59,869 bases of DNA from Mikrocytos mackini (lineage: Eukaryota > Endomyxa > Ascetosporea > Mikrocytida > Mikrocytiidae), in NCBI GenBank assembly GCA_030180075.1, contig JASNJN010000023.1, positions 1 to 59,869 of the forward strand, in the 5' to 3' direction. The position numbers were made by a program, and so were the translations under genes. Numbering within the stretch: position 1 is the stretch's first letter; the number at the start of each line of letters is the position of its first letter. The notes below the pieces were generated by a model. That model was not told the DNA's origin, searched no databases, and saw only the letters and a program-made list of their open reading frames with translations. This document shows, one piece after another, positions 49,193-59,869 of the stretch.

Positions 49193-50919
49193 AGTTAAAT
49201 TCAATATGAATCAAAATACCAGAACGTTGAAGATGAGTAAGGATAGCAAATTTAAATTCCATATTAATAATTTAGAAGATCAAAATGACATTTTAATTGG
49301 TTACGTTGCTTCTTTATATTGTCAAATATCAGCCTGGGTCCGCTCTATTAACTATATTCATAAATACACAATATAGAGATAAGTAACAATTATTCCAGAT
49401 TTTTAATTTTTAAACAAATATATTTTCCGATTTCTCATAATAATATATATATAATTTAATTATTAGATCTTCTTCCAATCATCGCCTGAGTTTTTTTGAT
49501 TATTTTTTATTTCGATGAATATATAATTAACACTCAGGTGCTCATATATGCAACCTTTCTCTTGCTAGTTTAAATCTTTGAATTAACGAATAGTTTATTG
49601 TGTACGGTGTTAATTCGCTTTGTTACCTAACTGCTTTTAACTAGAAATCAGGTTATCCAGACAATATATTCAGATTGTCGAACAGTAATAGAAAATGTAG
49701 AATCAGCACGATTCGGATTTCCAAGTTCAGCGTATTAATTTGGTAGATACCCCGTTGCATCTTGATATAAGGCGGGGAATGTTGTATCTAGTGTACTTAA
49801 CTTACTTTTCCTGGGATTAGAGTTTCACCAAATCCTAATTCATCATATTGTTTATTTTGCAGAAGTTTTCCCAGCGTAAATCTATAACATTACAATTTGA
49901 TGCTTCTTACGATTTTGTTGTTTAATACATGATTACAAATATTAAATCAAATAATAAGGTGGCTGGAGTTGGAAATCAGTGTTTCATATGTATTTTCTAT
50001 TTTGTACCCGATATAACTATTAGTTGTGATCAATAAGGAAGTTCTTCTTCAATCTTTCAGATATTCAAACTCTGTCATTCGTTGTACATAACTCGTTGAA
50101 AAAACTATTGGATAATCACTCTATAAGTCCACTAATCGACAAACTCGTTGATACAAATCAATACTTCAGCATTGATCGCTATAACTCCTCCCCGACACAA
50201 ATAATCTTGTCGCTTGGTTTGTATCGAATGATCTATTGTTTACATGGCAAAATTTTAATTTTCAGCCACTGCATACCGAAACAAGCGAGATATATCCCGG
50301 GAATTCCAAAAACAGACTCTTTGGTACTTATGTTCTCCTAACAAAAGTATATTTATGTATTCACTTAGTTGTACGCTTCATCTAGGTTCTTAAAATACTC
50401 ATGAATCCCTTACGCAAATCAGTTTCTTTTATCTTCGTATCAAAACTTGAATGGCCCAGTGCTTTGCCGAATTGTACTATTGCTGAAAAGTTGTTTTCAA
50501 TTTGAAATCGTACCCATTGGAATTCCTTATTATCAGAAATCTAAAAACAATTACGAGTATGAATCTAACATGAAATATTTGTGATATTTTGTAATGAAGT
50601 GCGCCAAAATACCCCTAGTAATAAGGGTTATTGTTCCTGTGAATATCTTCAAGCCATTGTTCCAGGTTTATATAATCGATTTTAGTTTTTTCGCGTTAGA
50701 AACTTTTTCAGGACACACATTCAATCCAAACATCAAAAGTCTACTGGTATTGACTTATCTACGCCTACTATGTACAAACCCATGAGTTAAATTAAGCCAA
50801 TTTACTTTCTCATGTAAGTGCGATAAATACATCAATAGATACAGTGGATTTTTCCTTTATCTTCGCATCTCTGTCATTAGTTCATATTGAACATAGCCCA
50901 TATCATGGTTGATACTTTA
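49193..50919. other. Spacer, no gene seen; partly less AT-rich
   Basis: No family recognised. From about 49880 on, the composition looks like old coding sequence (several 60-80-codon fragments on both strands), consistent with decayed genes, but no reading frame can be supported. Confidence 0.4.
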
Positions 50920-51267
50920 TCAGAAGTTGGTAGATTTCCTTAACTTTCTTTGAAATACCCCACAGAGAAAAATTAGAGTTGGGCAGACTGTTGAAGTATT
51001 CATAAAGATATGTATCGATTGGCTAAATGAAGTATGTTCAGATTTTGTGTTAGATTTTGTCAGCTTTGTCATGGTCATTACTTTTATACGATATTTGTTG
51101 CGTGGTGTTGTATATAGGCTCTCTCTATTTAAACAATACAGAATCGAACTACCGGCCTGAACTCGATATAACGATGTCCTTATTAACGGGATTATGCTGT
51201 AAGTGTTAATCAGGTTTGTCTTTCCTACTACCCCTGCTGTATAAGTTTCCTTATAGCTTCCAAACAC
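50920..51267 (-). pseudogene. Decayed gene, left member of a former divergent pair
   Basis: 115 codons starting 40 bp from the divergent partner, with an AT block (tataatttttatttttc) between. The segment AGVVGKTNLINTYS hints at a P-loop as in Rab-type GTPases, but the motif is not intact and no further G-box is clear. Downstream the frame ends early. Read as a pseudogene; the family hint is weak. Confidence 0.3.
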
Positions 51268-51307
51268 CCTTCTTTTTTTTTATAATTTTTATTTTTCAAA
51301 AAGAAAA

Positions 51308-52090
51308 TTGATTCACATAGAATATCCAGCACGCATCAACAAAGACAAGCAAATACCGAGCCATCATATTATTATTACAAACCAGGACGCTCCAAATTTG
51401 ATTTTATGTCGGAGCAGGGGATATATCCTCAGTGTTTTGAAGGGAAAGCTAATACAAACGAAATACTCATCACTGATAACATTTTTGAAGATATCAATAA
51501 AGTAAACAGGACTTCAACCACACTAGCTCAAACACATTCAAGATCAGGACTGAAAAGAAGCGGCTGAACTCATATTTAAGAAGGGAACCTATTAATACAA
51601 CATTGTTGCAAAGCAGAACATGGTAAAAGGAAAGACAACGAAGATAATAAGCGAAATGCATTCTAACTAGATCAATGTGGTTACTAGTATGCCTGTGAGT
51701 ATTCCACTGGTGACGAATTCAAAGAAACAATATGACATAAGGTTGGTCCCTTTCGGCCAGTATACAAACAACTAAAGAAATTAATAAATACATTGGTTAA
51801 GGAACTACATTTGGAGAAGTCTAAGTTGGATTACTTCATTAAAACTTCAATATGTCTTACGGAAAGTTTGACAACACTATGAAGGAAGACAGAGGAGACT
51901 GAGGGTGAAAACTATGGGGGACTATATAGAGACAAAAGGAAATGTAAAAGAACATAAGATGGAGCCATATACAGCGGCATTGAACCGATCAACCAAGAAC
52001 AGAGTTTTGAGTTGAAGTCTCCAGGTAGGGTCGGTGAAGTTGAAGAAGAAAAGGAAAAGGACAAAAAGAAGAAAAGAAGAAATGAATAGT
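51308..52090 (+). pseudogene. Decayed gene, right member of a former divergent pair (possibly RBBP4/MSI1-like)
   Basis: An open stretch of 65 codons (51308-51505), then coding-like but stop-interrupted DNA to a Lys/Glu-rich end with a stop near 52090. IEYPARINKDKQIPSHHIII followed by TNQDAPNLIL recalls the start of the MSI1/RBBP4 WD40 family (H-x-x-E-V-N-x-x-R-x-x-P-Q-N-x-x-I-x-A-T...S-x-x-V-L-I-W). The match is short, so only a suggestion. Confidence 0.3.
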
Positions 52091-52227
52091 TGATATTTGA
52101 ATGATTTCAAGTTTAATAACGATATTAAAATGAAAGATTTTGATTATTAAATAGATGAATTGAAATTGATTTCATTAATAGATTATAAACATATAATTAA
52201 TTAAATAATATTAAATAGACAAATTAT

Positions 52228-53327
52228 TCAAGTATCGTTATAATTTGCATCGGACGATTGATGTTGAATTGAATTTTCCAATTCAAATTCCTTAACTCCG
52301 TCGACAATGAAATCACTTTCTATATATTCCTGGTAGTTGTACTTATTCCTGACTATATATTGAAACTCGGGTGTGTTGAAAAACTCTTGTATGTTTGAAA
52401 CTTGGTCTAATCTGTCAAGTAAATTCTGGATTGCAATTTGCATCACTATATAGTCATCCGCCGTTGTCTTTTCTTTCTTTGGGCTACCCACAGAACGGCA
52501 GAACTTGTTGAAACTATTTTAACTTACTTGAATGAATATGTGTTCTAGGTAGCTAAGCTTGGGTCTCCTCATTTGAACCATTTGGTTGAGGTTCCTGTTG
52601 AAGTTTTCGCATATGTTGTTTGTTCTCTTTATGGAAACATCGGAATCTAAGTATTTCGACCAAAAAAGCTTATAGTTGAGCCACGTCTTTTCAAAATAGA
52701 CGAATAGCTTCGCATATGATGAAGAAATGCTGTTGAATTCAGGTGAGGTAACTAAATGCTTCATGAAGAGCTTTTTGAAGAAGATGTATGGCTTTTTACG
52801 GTCTTGCGATTCTAAAAGTGGAAATTGTTTAAGGGTGTAAATTAAATTCTTTGTTGTTTTTAAGTGTTCTTTTGAAGTGAGTGCTAATTTTGAAGCCTTT
52901 TTCCACAAGGCTTTGATAAAATGGAAAAAGCACCCCATAAAGTCTACCGAGGGGCAAATTTGGGATAATGATTTAAATATGTTTTTTTCAAAATCACTGT
53001 GTATAACTTTTCAATTAATTTTAAAGTTTGCTGTTGTTAATAAAAATTGAATTTGTCTAAATAAATTGCTGTAAATCTGAAAACTTTTAGATGACATTAA
53101 ACAGAAAAGAACAGGAATATAACTGAATGTCATGGGGTCGTAGGCATGAATCACCAGTATTTGGTAAAAAGAGTTTGGGCATGACCTAAATGTGCCGTCG
53201 ATGAAAAGTTGACTGGATTGTGCTAGAATTCTTAGCTGAAACTTTGTACTGTAAATGATATACCTTTCTGTTCTGCTTTTTTCTTCATTGTAAAAGCTAT
53301 TTACCGAAAGGCAAAATGGTTCAGGTT
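52228..53327 (-). pseudogene. MULE transposase fragment, decayed
   Basis: On the minus strand, coding continues from the MITE junction at 53327 through LFIDGTFRSCP (first catalytic Asp), HAYDPMTFSYIPVLF, one TGA, HSDFEKN (second Asp), then GCFFHFIKALWKKA (CxxH) and RTNNICENFNRNLN (third acidic residue) in 52938-52519. It ends with a separate frame, 52491-52228. It belongs to a different MULE lineage than 54821-56653. The N-terminal part is cut off by the Mutator-type MITE. Confidence 0.8.
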
Positions 53328-53886
53328 GGTTTAATTCGAACTGGCCACATTTTTACCAAAACAGCCACAAAAATTCCAGCTGGCCACATTTCTTCCAAAT
53401 AGCCACATTTATGGGCACTCAATTTCTAAAAACTCGAGTGTATGCCAATACAGTTTCTAATTATGAAAAAACGACTGAAATTATCAAATTAAAATACGAG
53501 GTACGATTTTCACCACTATTTAAGCGTATATCTTGTCGCGACAAAAAATGTGGCTATTTGGAAGAAAATGTGGCCAGTTGGAATTTTTGTGGCTATTTGG
53601 AAGAATTGTGGCCAGTTGGAAGAAAAAATGCCGAACATATTTGAACCAATTTTTAAAAAAATTTAATTGGTTCAGAACATTCTTTATGGTATAAAACTAA
53701 CTAAGCGTTAATAAAAAGTATTAATATTACCGATATACCATAATAGCCCTGAAATAACGAAATCCAAATGTGGCCAGCTGGAATTTTTGTGGCTATTTGG
53801 AAGAACTGTGGCCAGTTGGTAGAAATGTGGCCAGTTCGAATTTTTGTGGCTGTTTTGGTAAAAATGTGGCCAGTTGGAAGTCAGCC
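53328..53886. mobile_element. Mutator-type MITE, copy 2
   Basis: Very similar to 24341-24920 along its whole length, with the same tandem-unit inverted ends (AACTGGCCACATTT...). The flanks gttcaggtt and cgacggcac do not form a 9-bp duplication, so one side has been rearranged after insertion. Confidence 0.88.
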
Positions 53887-54820
53887 CGACGGCACATATC
53901 ACATTAAATCAACTTTAACCATAAGAATGGGAATACTCAATATCTATCCTATTATTGGGATATTTCTTACGATAAAATAACATCAGGATTTTATTTTGTC
54001 AAAACAAAATTCATTCCAATGCTCCTAACTTTGCAACATCTGAATTTAAATAAAATTATAATCATAACCAAAACTTAGAGAATAAAGTTTATGCAATTGT
54101 ATGTATTTCAATTTTACAGAAAATTAATGTTTAAAATTTTATTTAGCTTGATATGAAATTGAACATTATTTTTTATTATATCTGGAATTTTTAATTTAAA
54201 GGTTTTTCAGAAACCTAATACAGCGTTTAACCTTATGTTTTAATATAAGCCGATAACAAATTTTGAAATAAATATATTATGCTGTTAAACCGTTTGATAA
54301 ATGAAATAACACCATGTAAAGGATTTATATTCTTAGTGTAAAACTTATAAATTTAAAAAATGTTAAATGGCTGGAATGTTATCTGTGGTATTACATTTAT
54401 CTACTCTAATATCGAAAAGTTGATAACTGATATTGATTAAATCGTGTTTTAAACCTTAAACGTATTCATTCATTTTTAACTATTTAATAACATCGTTAAT
54501 TATTATATAAATTACTGTTTAATTATAATTTAATAAAATATTTAGAAATAATTAAATATATTAACGAAATTTGCCATATAAACTATAGTTATCGATATTC
54601 AAGCAACAATACTCGATTTAATCATGGAAACACATGATAAACGGGAATGTTTTTAGGGAAATAATGTCCCAAGATTTTATTAAACTACTATTGTTGAGAG
54701 AAGTATTAACTTCGCGAACCGTTGCAAAAATGTACTCGACGAGGTTGTTTTTTACAAATAGTATATTGATGTAATTTTAACCGCTTTAGTCACTATAAGT
54801 TTAGTCGGTTATTTGTATAT
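53887..54820. other. Spacer, no gene seen
   Basis: AT-rich. A 36-42-codon ATG frame near 54663 precedes the MULE coding region but shows no resemblance to it. Confidence 0.5.
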
Positions 54821-56653
54821 TTGGACAAAATCGACCAATCCTTCAATGTTTACTGTAAGGTTAGTTTAAAAAAGAAATCGGCATTTAACTTATTAAAGAG
54901 ATTTAAGTACTTCGTGCTAAGGTTCAACTGTGAGTTTGGAGTGCCGCTAATAACTCCAAACAAGAAAGATAAGAGACAGACTTTTACAAAGAAGAATGGA
55001 TGCTGTTTCCGCCTTGATATAATCTGTGACTATAGGTATCTTATAGTTGAACAGTATATCCCACACACTGATTGTATTGGCGTTTCGTTCAGGAAGATTA
55101 AACCAAATTCTAAAGAAACTTCTAATCTTTCAATAAGTTTAGAAAATGGTCTCAAATACAAAGCTTCGATAAGAAATATACTTAATAGTTCGCCACAAAA
55201 TAGTAAGTTAAACTATAATGATACATATATGCAGGCTAAGAAAGTTAAAGATGAAGAGAATGAGGTCCAAACTGAAAGATACCATTATTTGTTGACGTTG
55301 GGATATTTGGAAGAAATTTATGATTTAGAAGGAAAGTTACTAGGGAGAGTGTATCAAGACGATTATATGAGGTCGCTTTTTATTCAATACGGAGGAGTAT
55401 TGTTTCTAGATGGAACTTATAAATTGATTAAGAAAGAGTCGACTGTATTTATAATAAATGTAGTTAATGGAGAATTTAAAACTGAACCAGTTTTTATTTT
55501 TTCGAGTAAAGACGAACAATTTGATACACTTGTTTATTTCTTTCAAAACTTTATTTCTCGTAATAATTCTAACATACCATACCTGTGTATAACGGACAAA
55601 GACTTAACAGAACGAAAATTAATTAATACATTCTTTCCGAATTGTATTTTAAGGTTGTGTTACTTCCACATTATACAAGCATTCAACCGCAAGATGTGCA
55701 GTCTTAAAATTAGAAAGGAACAAAGAAAACTAGAGTTAATAACTATAAAATCCCTGTTTGAGAGCAAGAATAAAGAGGAATATGAGAAAAATTTCACAAA
55801 GCTTGATACAAAGTTGAAGGAATACTATACTAAGAACTGGGAAAATATTAAAGAAGAAGCTGTTTCCTATTACATGCATTCCGTTATTGACTTGTCAAGC
55901 TATACCAACAACAGAGCTGAAGGAGTGAACAGCATGATAAAGAAGAAATTCAGGAAAAGACTAGATGACGAATTGTTCTTTGTTTCCCTATATGACGAGT
56001 TTGATTGCTTAAGAAGTGAGGCAAATTACAACTGTTTGAGAAAGTACATGAAGACAAGTACTACATTAAAGGGTGATTACATGATCCGTAAACTTGAAAA
56101 TATTTTGACTTGTTATGGGTTCAAAATTTTTCTAGCGAAGCTTTGTTTCAAGGAATTTCAAAATATTAAAGATTGCCGGCTAAGAGAATCATGCGGAATA
56201 GGGTGTTATAATTGCTACAAGTATTCTGAATATTCATTGGAGGAAATTGTTTTTGATGTTCACCATAGCTGGAAAAGAGAGACATTTATATCTTGTATAG
56301 AGTTTCCACATATAGATATTACAAAGACACAATATGAAAAAAACGAGATTTTGAAACAAAGTCAATTAGAAAAAAGTAAAGACTATGTTGCAAGCTCTAA
56401 AGGAAAAACACTTGCTCATACGATTCGAGTTGAAAATGAAATTGAAAAGGGTGAGTTTGAGAAAGAATCATTTAACAACAAAGAGAATTTTAAGACGTTG
56501 CCTTTGATTGATACTTTGGATAATTTTATTGATATTTTATTGAAAAAAATTAAATATATGCTTAAAGACAAACATATAAATAGAAAACGTAAACGGGATT
56601 TTTTAGAAAGAATTGTCAGAAAATTGGATGATGATGATTTCAATATTAATTAA
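54821..56653 (+). CDS. MULE transposase lacking its N-terminus
   Basis: 610 codons open. There is no ATG at the 5' end: the frame begins with TTG and the first ATG is about codon 137, so the normal start is lost. Core motifs: LFLDGTYKL (D197), CITDKDL (D259), CYFHIIQAF (C280/H283) and NNRAEGVNSMIK (E367). A Cys-rich segment CGIGCYNC follows near 465, then a charged helical tail. Codons 13-58 (54857-54995) are repeated in inverted orientation at 57086-57224, within a frame that does have an ATG and a longer N-terminus. The catalytic triad is intact, so the loss is recent. Confidence 0.85.
   Translation: MDKIDQSFNVYCKVSLKKKSAFNLLKRFKYFVLRFNCEFGVPLITPNKKDKRQTFTKKNGCCFRLDIICDYRYLIVEQYIPHTDCIGVSFRKIKPNSKETSNLSISLENGLKYKASIRNILNSSPQNSKLNYNDTYMQAKKVKDEENEVQTERYHYLLTLGYLEEIYDLEGKLLGRVYQDDYMRSLFIQYGGVLFLDGTYKLIKKESTVFIINVVNGEFKTEPVFIFSSKDEQFDTLVYFFQNFISRNNSNIPYLCITDKDLTERKLINTFFPNCILRLCYFHIIQAFNRKMCSLKIRKEQRKLELITIKSLFESKNKEEYEKNFTKLDTKLKEYYTKNWENIKEEAVSYYMHSVIDLSSYTNNRAEGVNSMIKKKFRKRLDDELFFVSLYDEFDCLRSEANYNCLRKYMKTSTTLKGDYMIRKLENILTCYGFKIFLAKLCFKEFQNIKDCRLRESCGIGCYNCYKYSEYSLEEIVFDVHHSWKRETFISCIEFPHIDITKTQYEKNEILKQSQLEKSKDYVASSKGKTLAHTIRVENEIEKGEFEKESFNNKENFKTLPLIDTLDNFIDILLKKIKYMLKDKHINRKRKRDFLERIVRKLDDDDFNIN
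54857..54995 (+). repeat. Inverted 139-bp duplication, left copy
   Basis: Matches the complement of 57086-57224 at 137 of 139 positions. Lies inside the MULE coding region. Confidence 0.9.
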
Positions 56654-57068
56654 ATATTTGTTTGAATAAGTTCATTAAATTTGATTTTATATAGAAATTA
56701 TGGATCAACATATTTATTTCCGCAATTATTTACATTTAAAATATCCCAAATAATCGAATAAAAATAAAAATCGAGTATGTTTTATTATTTATAATATTAA
56801 TAAGTTAATTATAATAGAGTAAACTAATTTCCTCATTTGTATTCCTTTTAAAGAACCTTTAATTCAACTATATATAACAGCTCCATATTATCGATGTATT
56901 ACTCAATTATTAAGTTATTAAAACAATAATAAATTTCGTTTCCCAACAATTCGAATTGGTTTGTTGCCAGTTCAGGACATTATGTCGCGATTCATTATCA
57001 TACATCATGTGAACACGAAGTTCTCGTCTAAACTGTTGTGTCTAAAAAATTAAATTGAAATGATTAGA
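56654..57068. other. Spacer, no gene seen
   Basis: AT-rich DNA between the MULE gene and the inverted duplicate of its 5' part. Confidence 0.5.
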
Positions 57069-57518
57069 TCAAGCAGTTGTTGAAATCTTCTTTGTAAAAG
57101 TCTGTCTCTTATCTTTCTTGTTTGGAGTTATTAGCGGCACTCCAAACTCACAGTTGAACCTTAGCATGAAGTACTTAAATCTCTTTAATAAGTTAAATGC
57201 CGATTTCTTTTTAAAACTAACCTTAACAGCTTGTTCGATGGTTAAACTGGATTTTATAACGTTTATATCGCCTGTGCGTGCGATAAATCGATCCAGCTTC
57301 CCCCGTAGTTCCTCCCAATTGTTGAATCTTTCCTCTGTGTAGAATGAGAAGCCATCAGCCCCGGGCTGTTGGTTGTTTTCATTGAGATGTTTCTTTGGGG
57401 GCTCTTCTTCGTTCTTCTGTTGTGTGGACGGGTGTGCTGTAATGTCGTTTTGAATTGGGTAGTTGGGAATCCCCAGCAATTCCCTGGTATCGCCGGGAGT
57501 GTCTGTGTTAGCATGCAT
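57069..57518 (-). pseudogene. N-terminal part of the same MULE transposase, inverted and truncated
   Basis: 149 codons with a proper ATG at 57518, preceded on the minus strand by an AAATTTTTTAAAAAG block like the host promoters. Residues 1-~100 form a polar, Pro/Gln/Asn-rich leader not present in the 54821 frame. Residues ~103-146 equal codons 13-58 of that frame (KKKSAFNLLKRFKYFMLRF). It then diverges and stops after a few codons. So the missing N-terminus of the transposase is found here on the other strand. Confidence 0.75.
57086..57224 (-). repeat. Inverted 139-bp duplication, right copy
   Basis: Counterpart of 54857-54995. The two copies enclose 2.1 kb that holds the rest of the transposase gene. 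Confidence 0.9.
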
Positions 57519-58633
57519 TAACTTTTTAAAAAATTTATTTTATAAAATGGAGATTCTAGACGGAGAAGGATGTAACACGATCTCATTTGGGATTATAAGC
57601 GCATGTGTCCAGTTACCACCGGCTTTTTCAGACCCCTTGTAACTTTAAACTTTTTAAAACTTAAAAACCAAAAAATTACATACAAACAACCCCTACACAA
57701 GCAATAATACAAGAAGTTGCCAAAAACAACATAATACAGAATATATCGGGGTTGCGGCGCCTGGTATACACGTATAAAAATTTGGGTTTTTTAAAAGGTT
57801 AAATGTTACTAATTAACTTAATTACATATTAACCGTCCTCTTTATCTGTCCCAACTCCCAAACAAAATTTCATACAAATTTGGGTTGTGTATATATTAAG
57901 TCAATCTAAATCTTACGAAAAAATTATTTTTCAAATTTTGATAAATGGATTCCTATGCTATTTTAGCACTTAATTAATACTTACTGGGTCGAGTTCACAT
58001 AAATTATGCACAATTTGGTGATTATTGAGTCATTTCTCAAAAAATAATTTTTGAGGAATCATCGAAAATGGGCGTTTTTTGTAAATCTTATGTGTGTAAA
58101 TCTTAGAAAATTTGTAAATTTTATTGAGGTTTAACTGTACAGTCAACCCTCATCTATCCGAAATATCACGAAAAATCGCGATTTTTATTTCGGTTATCAA
58201 GATATGTCGGATGTCGAGTATAAAAGCGAGGAATAGACGATTTGCCCGTAATTTTGTGTTTGAAATTTAATTTATAAGCATAAAAACACTTTTTGTAACC
58301 TAGTTTAAAAACTAACCCATGTAGTTGTATAAATAAATCCAAACAGGGTCCAAAGTAAAATTTTTTTGATATTTGCAAAAATTCAAAATTTCCAAGATGT
58401 TTCGCCCCGACTTTATTTATAAACCCCATTTGGGCATTTTATTGTAGGTTTGTTGGATATAAACCCTTTTAGTAACACTATAGCCCCCGGAAAGTTGATT
58501 TTTTAAAATTTTATAAAATTTAAAATTTCAAAATGTTTGATATAATGTTTTGCTACTCACGCTATAATAATGAATAAAACATTCAATATAGCTTTATAGT
58601 ATGCTTACAAGTTTATAATTTATATGTTAACCA
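57519..58633. other. Spacer with possible mariner ends, no gene seen
   Basis: AT-rich. aactgtacagtcaaccctc at 58133-58151 looks like two Tc1/mariner ends meeting at a shared TA; neither partner end was found in the window. Confidence 0.45.
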
Positions 58634-58803
58634 GAGTTGTTACGGTTTTAACCACCTGGTTAAAACCGGTGGATAATACCGAGGTTTAAACTGGGTGGCA
58701 TTAACGTTTTACCCAAAATTCGGGGTAGTTTAACCCGCTTTTTCCGAATTATATAGCGTGGGGTATACATCAACACATAAAAACTTGTCCAGAGGGTCAT
58801 AAC
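58634..58803. repeat. GGTTTTAACC repeat family, copy C (right half, inverted)
   Basis: gagttgttacggttttaacc onward matches the complement of the right half of 47461-47947, including ataataccgaggttt and aaacttgtccag. It ends at gtcataacc, the same internal point at which copy A ends. Confidence 0.7.
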
Positions 58804-59869
58804 CAGAGGTGAGCATTTGGCCTTTTTGGGTTCTGATTCCGACCCGATTTTCGGCTGGTCGGAACCTAATTGCCAACCCGAAATTTTTTTTGAAGAAGTT
58901 GATTTTTTGATATAAAACTTCTTCCTTTATTTTGTTTTCATATTATACCCATTTTATATTAAAATTTTGAATGTTACCCAAGAATGTATACGAAACTAGT
59001 ATATTTAATAGCCAAAAATTACGACAACTAACGCCATAGGGGCCATATCTTCTTGCAAGCAACCAAGACATCCCATAGCAACCTTGATTTGCTTCATTAA
59101 TATGAATAGAACTCAGAAGAGGATTTGTCAGTTCCATGGTAGAATTTTAATATGACATCAAAAGATCATAAAAATAAGTTCGGAATCAACTCATTATTCC
59201 TTAACCTATGGTCTGATATAAAACTAACAATGGTTTCCTGAGATAAGAAATAACTCCTCACTATATTCAAAGCTCAATCTTGTAGATGAATGTGTTTAAT
59301 TTCATTAATTTTCGATTCTTCATGCGAAGATTCCCAGAAATGAAAATATTCCCATATTATAAATTCCTTTACTTAAAACATTGTTCGACGTTTATATATG
59401 TTTATTTATTATTAATAAAAGGATATCATCATTTCAGAAATAACGGTATAGCTTTATGAAAAATGGAATTTGTCATTTCGGAACTTCGTGATAAAACATA
59501 TTGGTTATATTAATGCATAGAAATAGTTATTTTTGTTAATTTGCCGATTTGTAAAAACTCCAATTTAATGAAGGGATAATGATAAAAAAACACTGTAATC
59601 AAAAGATCCGATCCTAATATGTAAAATCCCGGTACGAGTGCCCACAGCCACAAAAATGTTTCACAATCAAAAATTTTAAATTTTTATTTATTTTCGAAAA
59701 AAAATAAAAGTAGCTAGAAAGTTAATTTTAGTATTTAGAATAAATTATTTTTTACAAAGATATTGTTATTATCGTTCCATCGATCAACATTAACATTATT
59801 TTGGAATTTCAATAAATTTGTGTTTTATCATAAACTATCCTGTCTATAATACATTTTTTCTATATATAA
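58804..59869. other. Right-end spacer, no gene seen
   Basis: Begins with cagaggtgagcatttggcc, which looks like a hAT end (CAGAGGTGAGCA) followed by gacccgattttcggc-type sequence similar in style to the MITE at 25116. No matching inverted end was found before the window stops. The remainder is AT-rich with no gene. Confidence 0.45.

Noticed and set aside
54821-55230. TTG at 54821 as a true start codon
   Set aside because: Homology to the inverted copy shows that the real N-terminus with ATG lies at 57518 on the other strand; 54821 is only the end of the open frame.
1-59869. CRISPR array, rRNA or tRNA genes
   Set aside because: No regularly spaced repeats with unique spacers and no recognisable rRNA or tRNA sequence were seen on either strand by eye.

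Overview
The window most resembles a repeat-rich, AT-rich microsporidian genome. The housekeeping genes are intron-less, compact and very divergent. Three divergent gene pairs are separated by only 23-43 bp, and most starts are preceded by an AAATTTTAAA-like block. No rRNA, tRNA or CRISPR was recognised. The genus cannot be fixed from sequence alone.

Layout. 1-2.4 kb: the edge of a helix-turn-helix transposase-like gene, a hAT-type MITE and a decayed gene. 2.5-6.7 kb: an MTR4/Ski2-class RNA helicase and two tandem tail-anchored coiled-coil proteins. 8-13 kb: a zinc-finger MULE transposase whose last ~95 codons lie beyond a UAA, and a hAT transposase C-terminus. 15-16 kb: an R2R3-type Myb protein. 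16.9-21.3 kb: a complete but decayed Ty3/gypsy element with 103-bp LTRs and a CTACT target duplication. 21.3-30.5 kb: nested transposon wreckage, namely a GC-rich hairpin-dense noncoding island, a MULE broken by two MITEs, and a second Ty3/gypsy element broken by a 1-kb hAT element.

30.6-44.3 kb is the conserved core: RNR large subunit, CCT-delta, an SWC4/DMAP1-like subunit, a PRELI/MSF1 lipid-transfer protein with a +1 frameshift, a delta-COP-like longin protein, a beta-adaptin, a small unknown protein and a VPS18-like HOPS/CORVET subunit. Three of these genes (longin, beta-adaptin, VPS18) concern vesicle traffic. They are not an operon; each is a single gene arranged tail-to-tail or head-to-head.

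44.3-59.9 kb is again a graveyard of MITEs, a fold-back element, a possible second LINE 3' end, two further MULE transposases (one flanked by an inverted 139-bp duplication of its own 5' coding region) and a decayed divergent gene pair.

Most interesting items: the structured RNA-like island at 23.34-23.99 kb; the frameshift at a stop codon in the PRELI gene; the RNR large subunit without the usual C-terminal cysteine pair; gag start codons nested in the primer-binding site of both retroelements; and MITEs nested in transposase genes with exact 8- or 9-bp target duplications.
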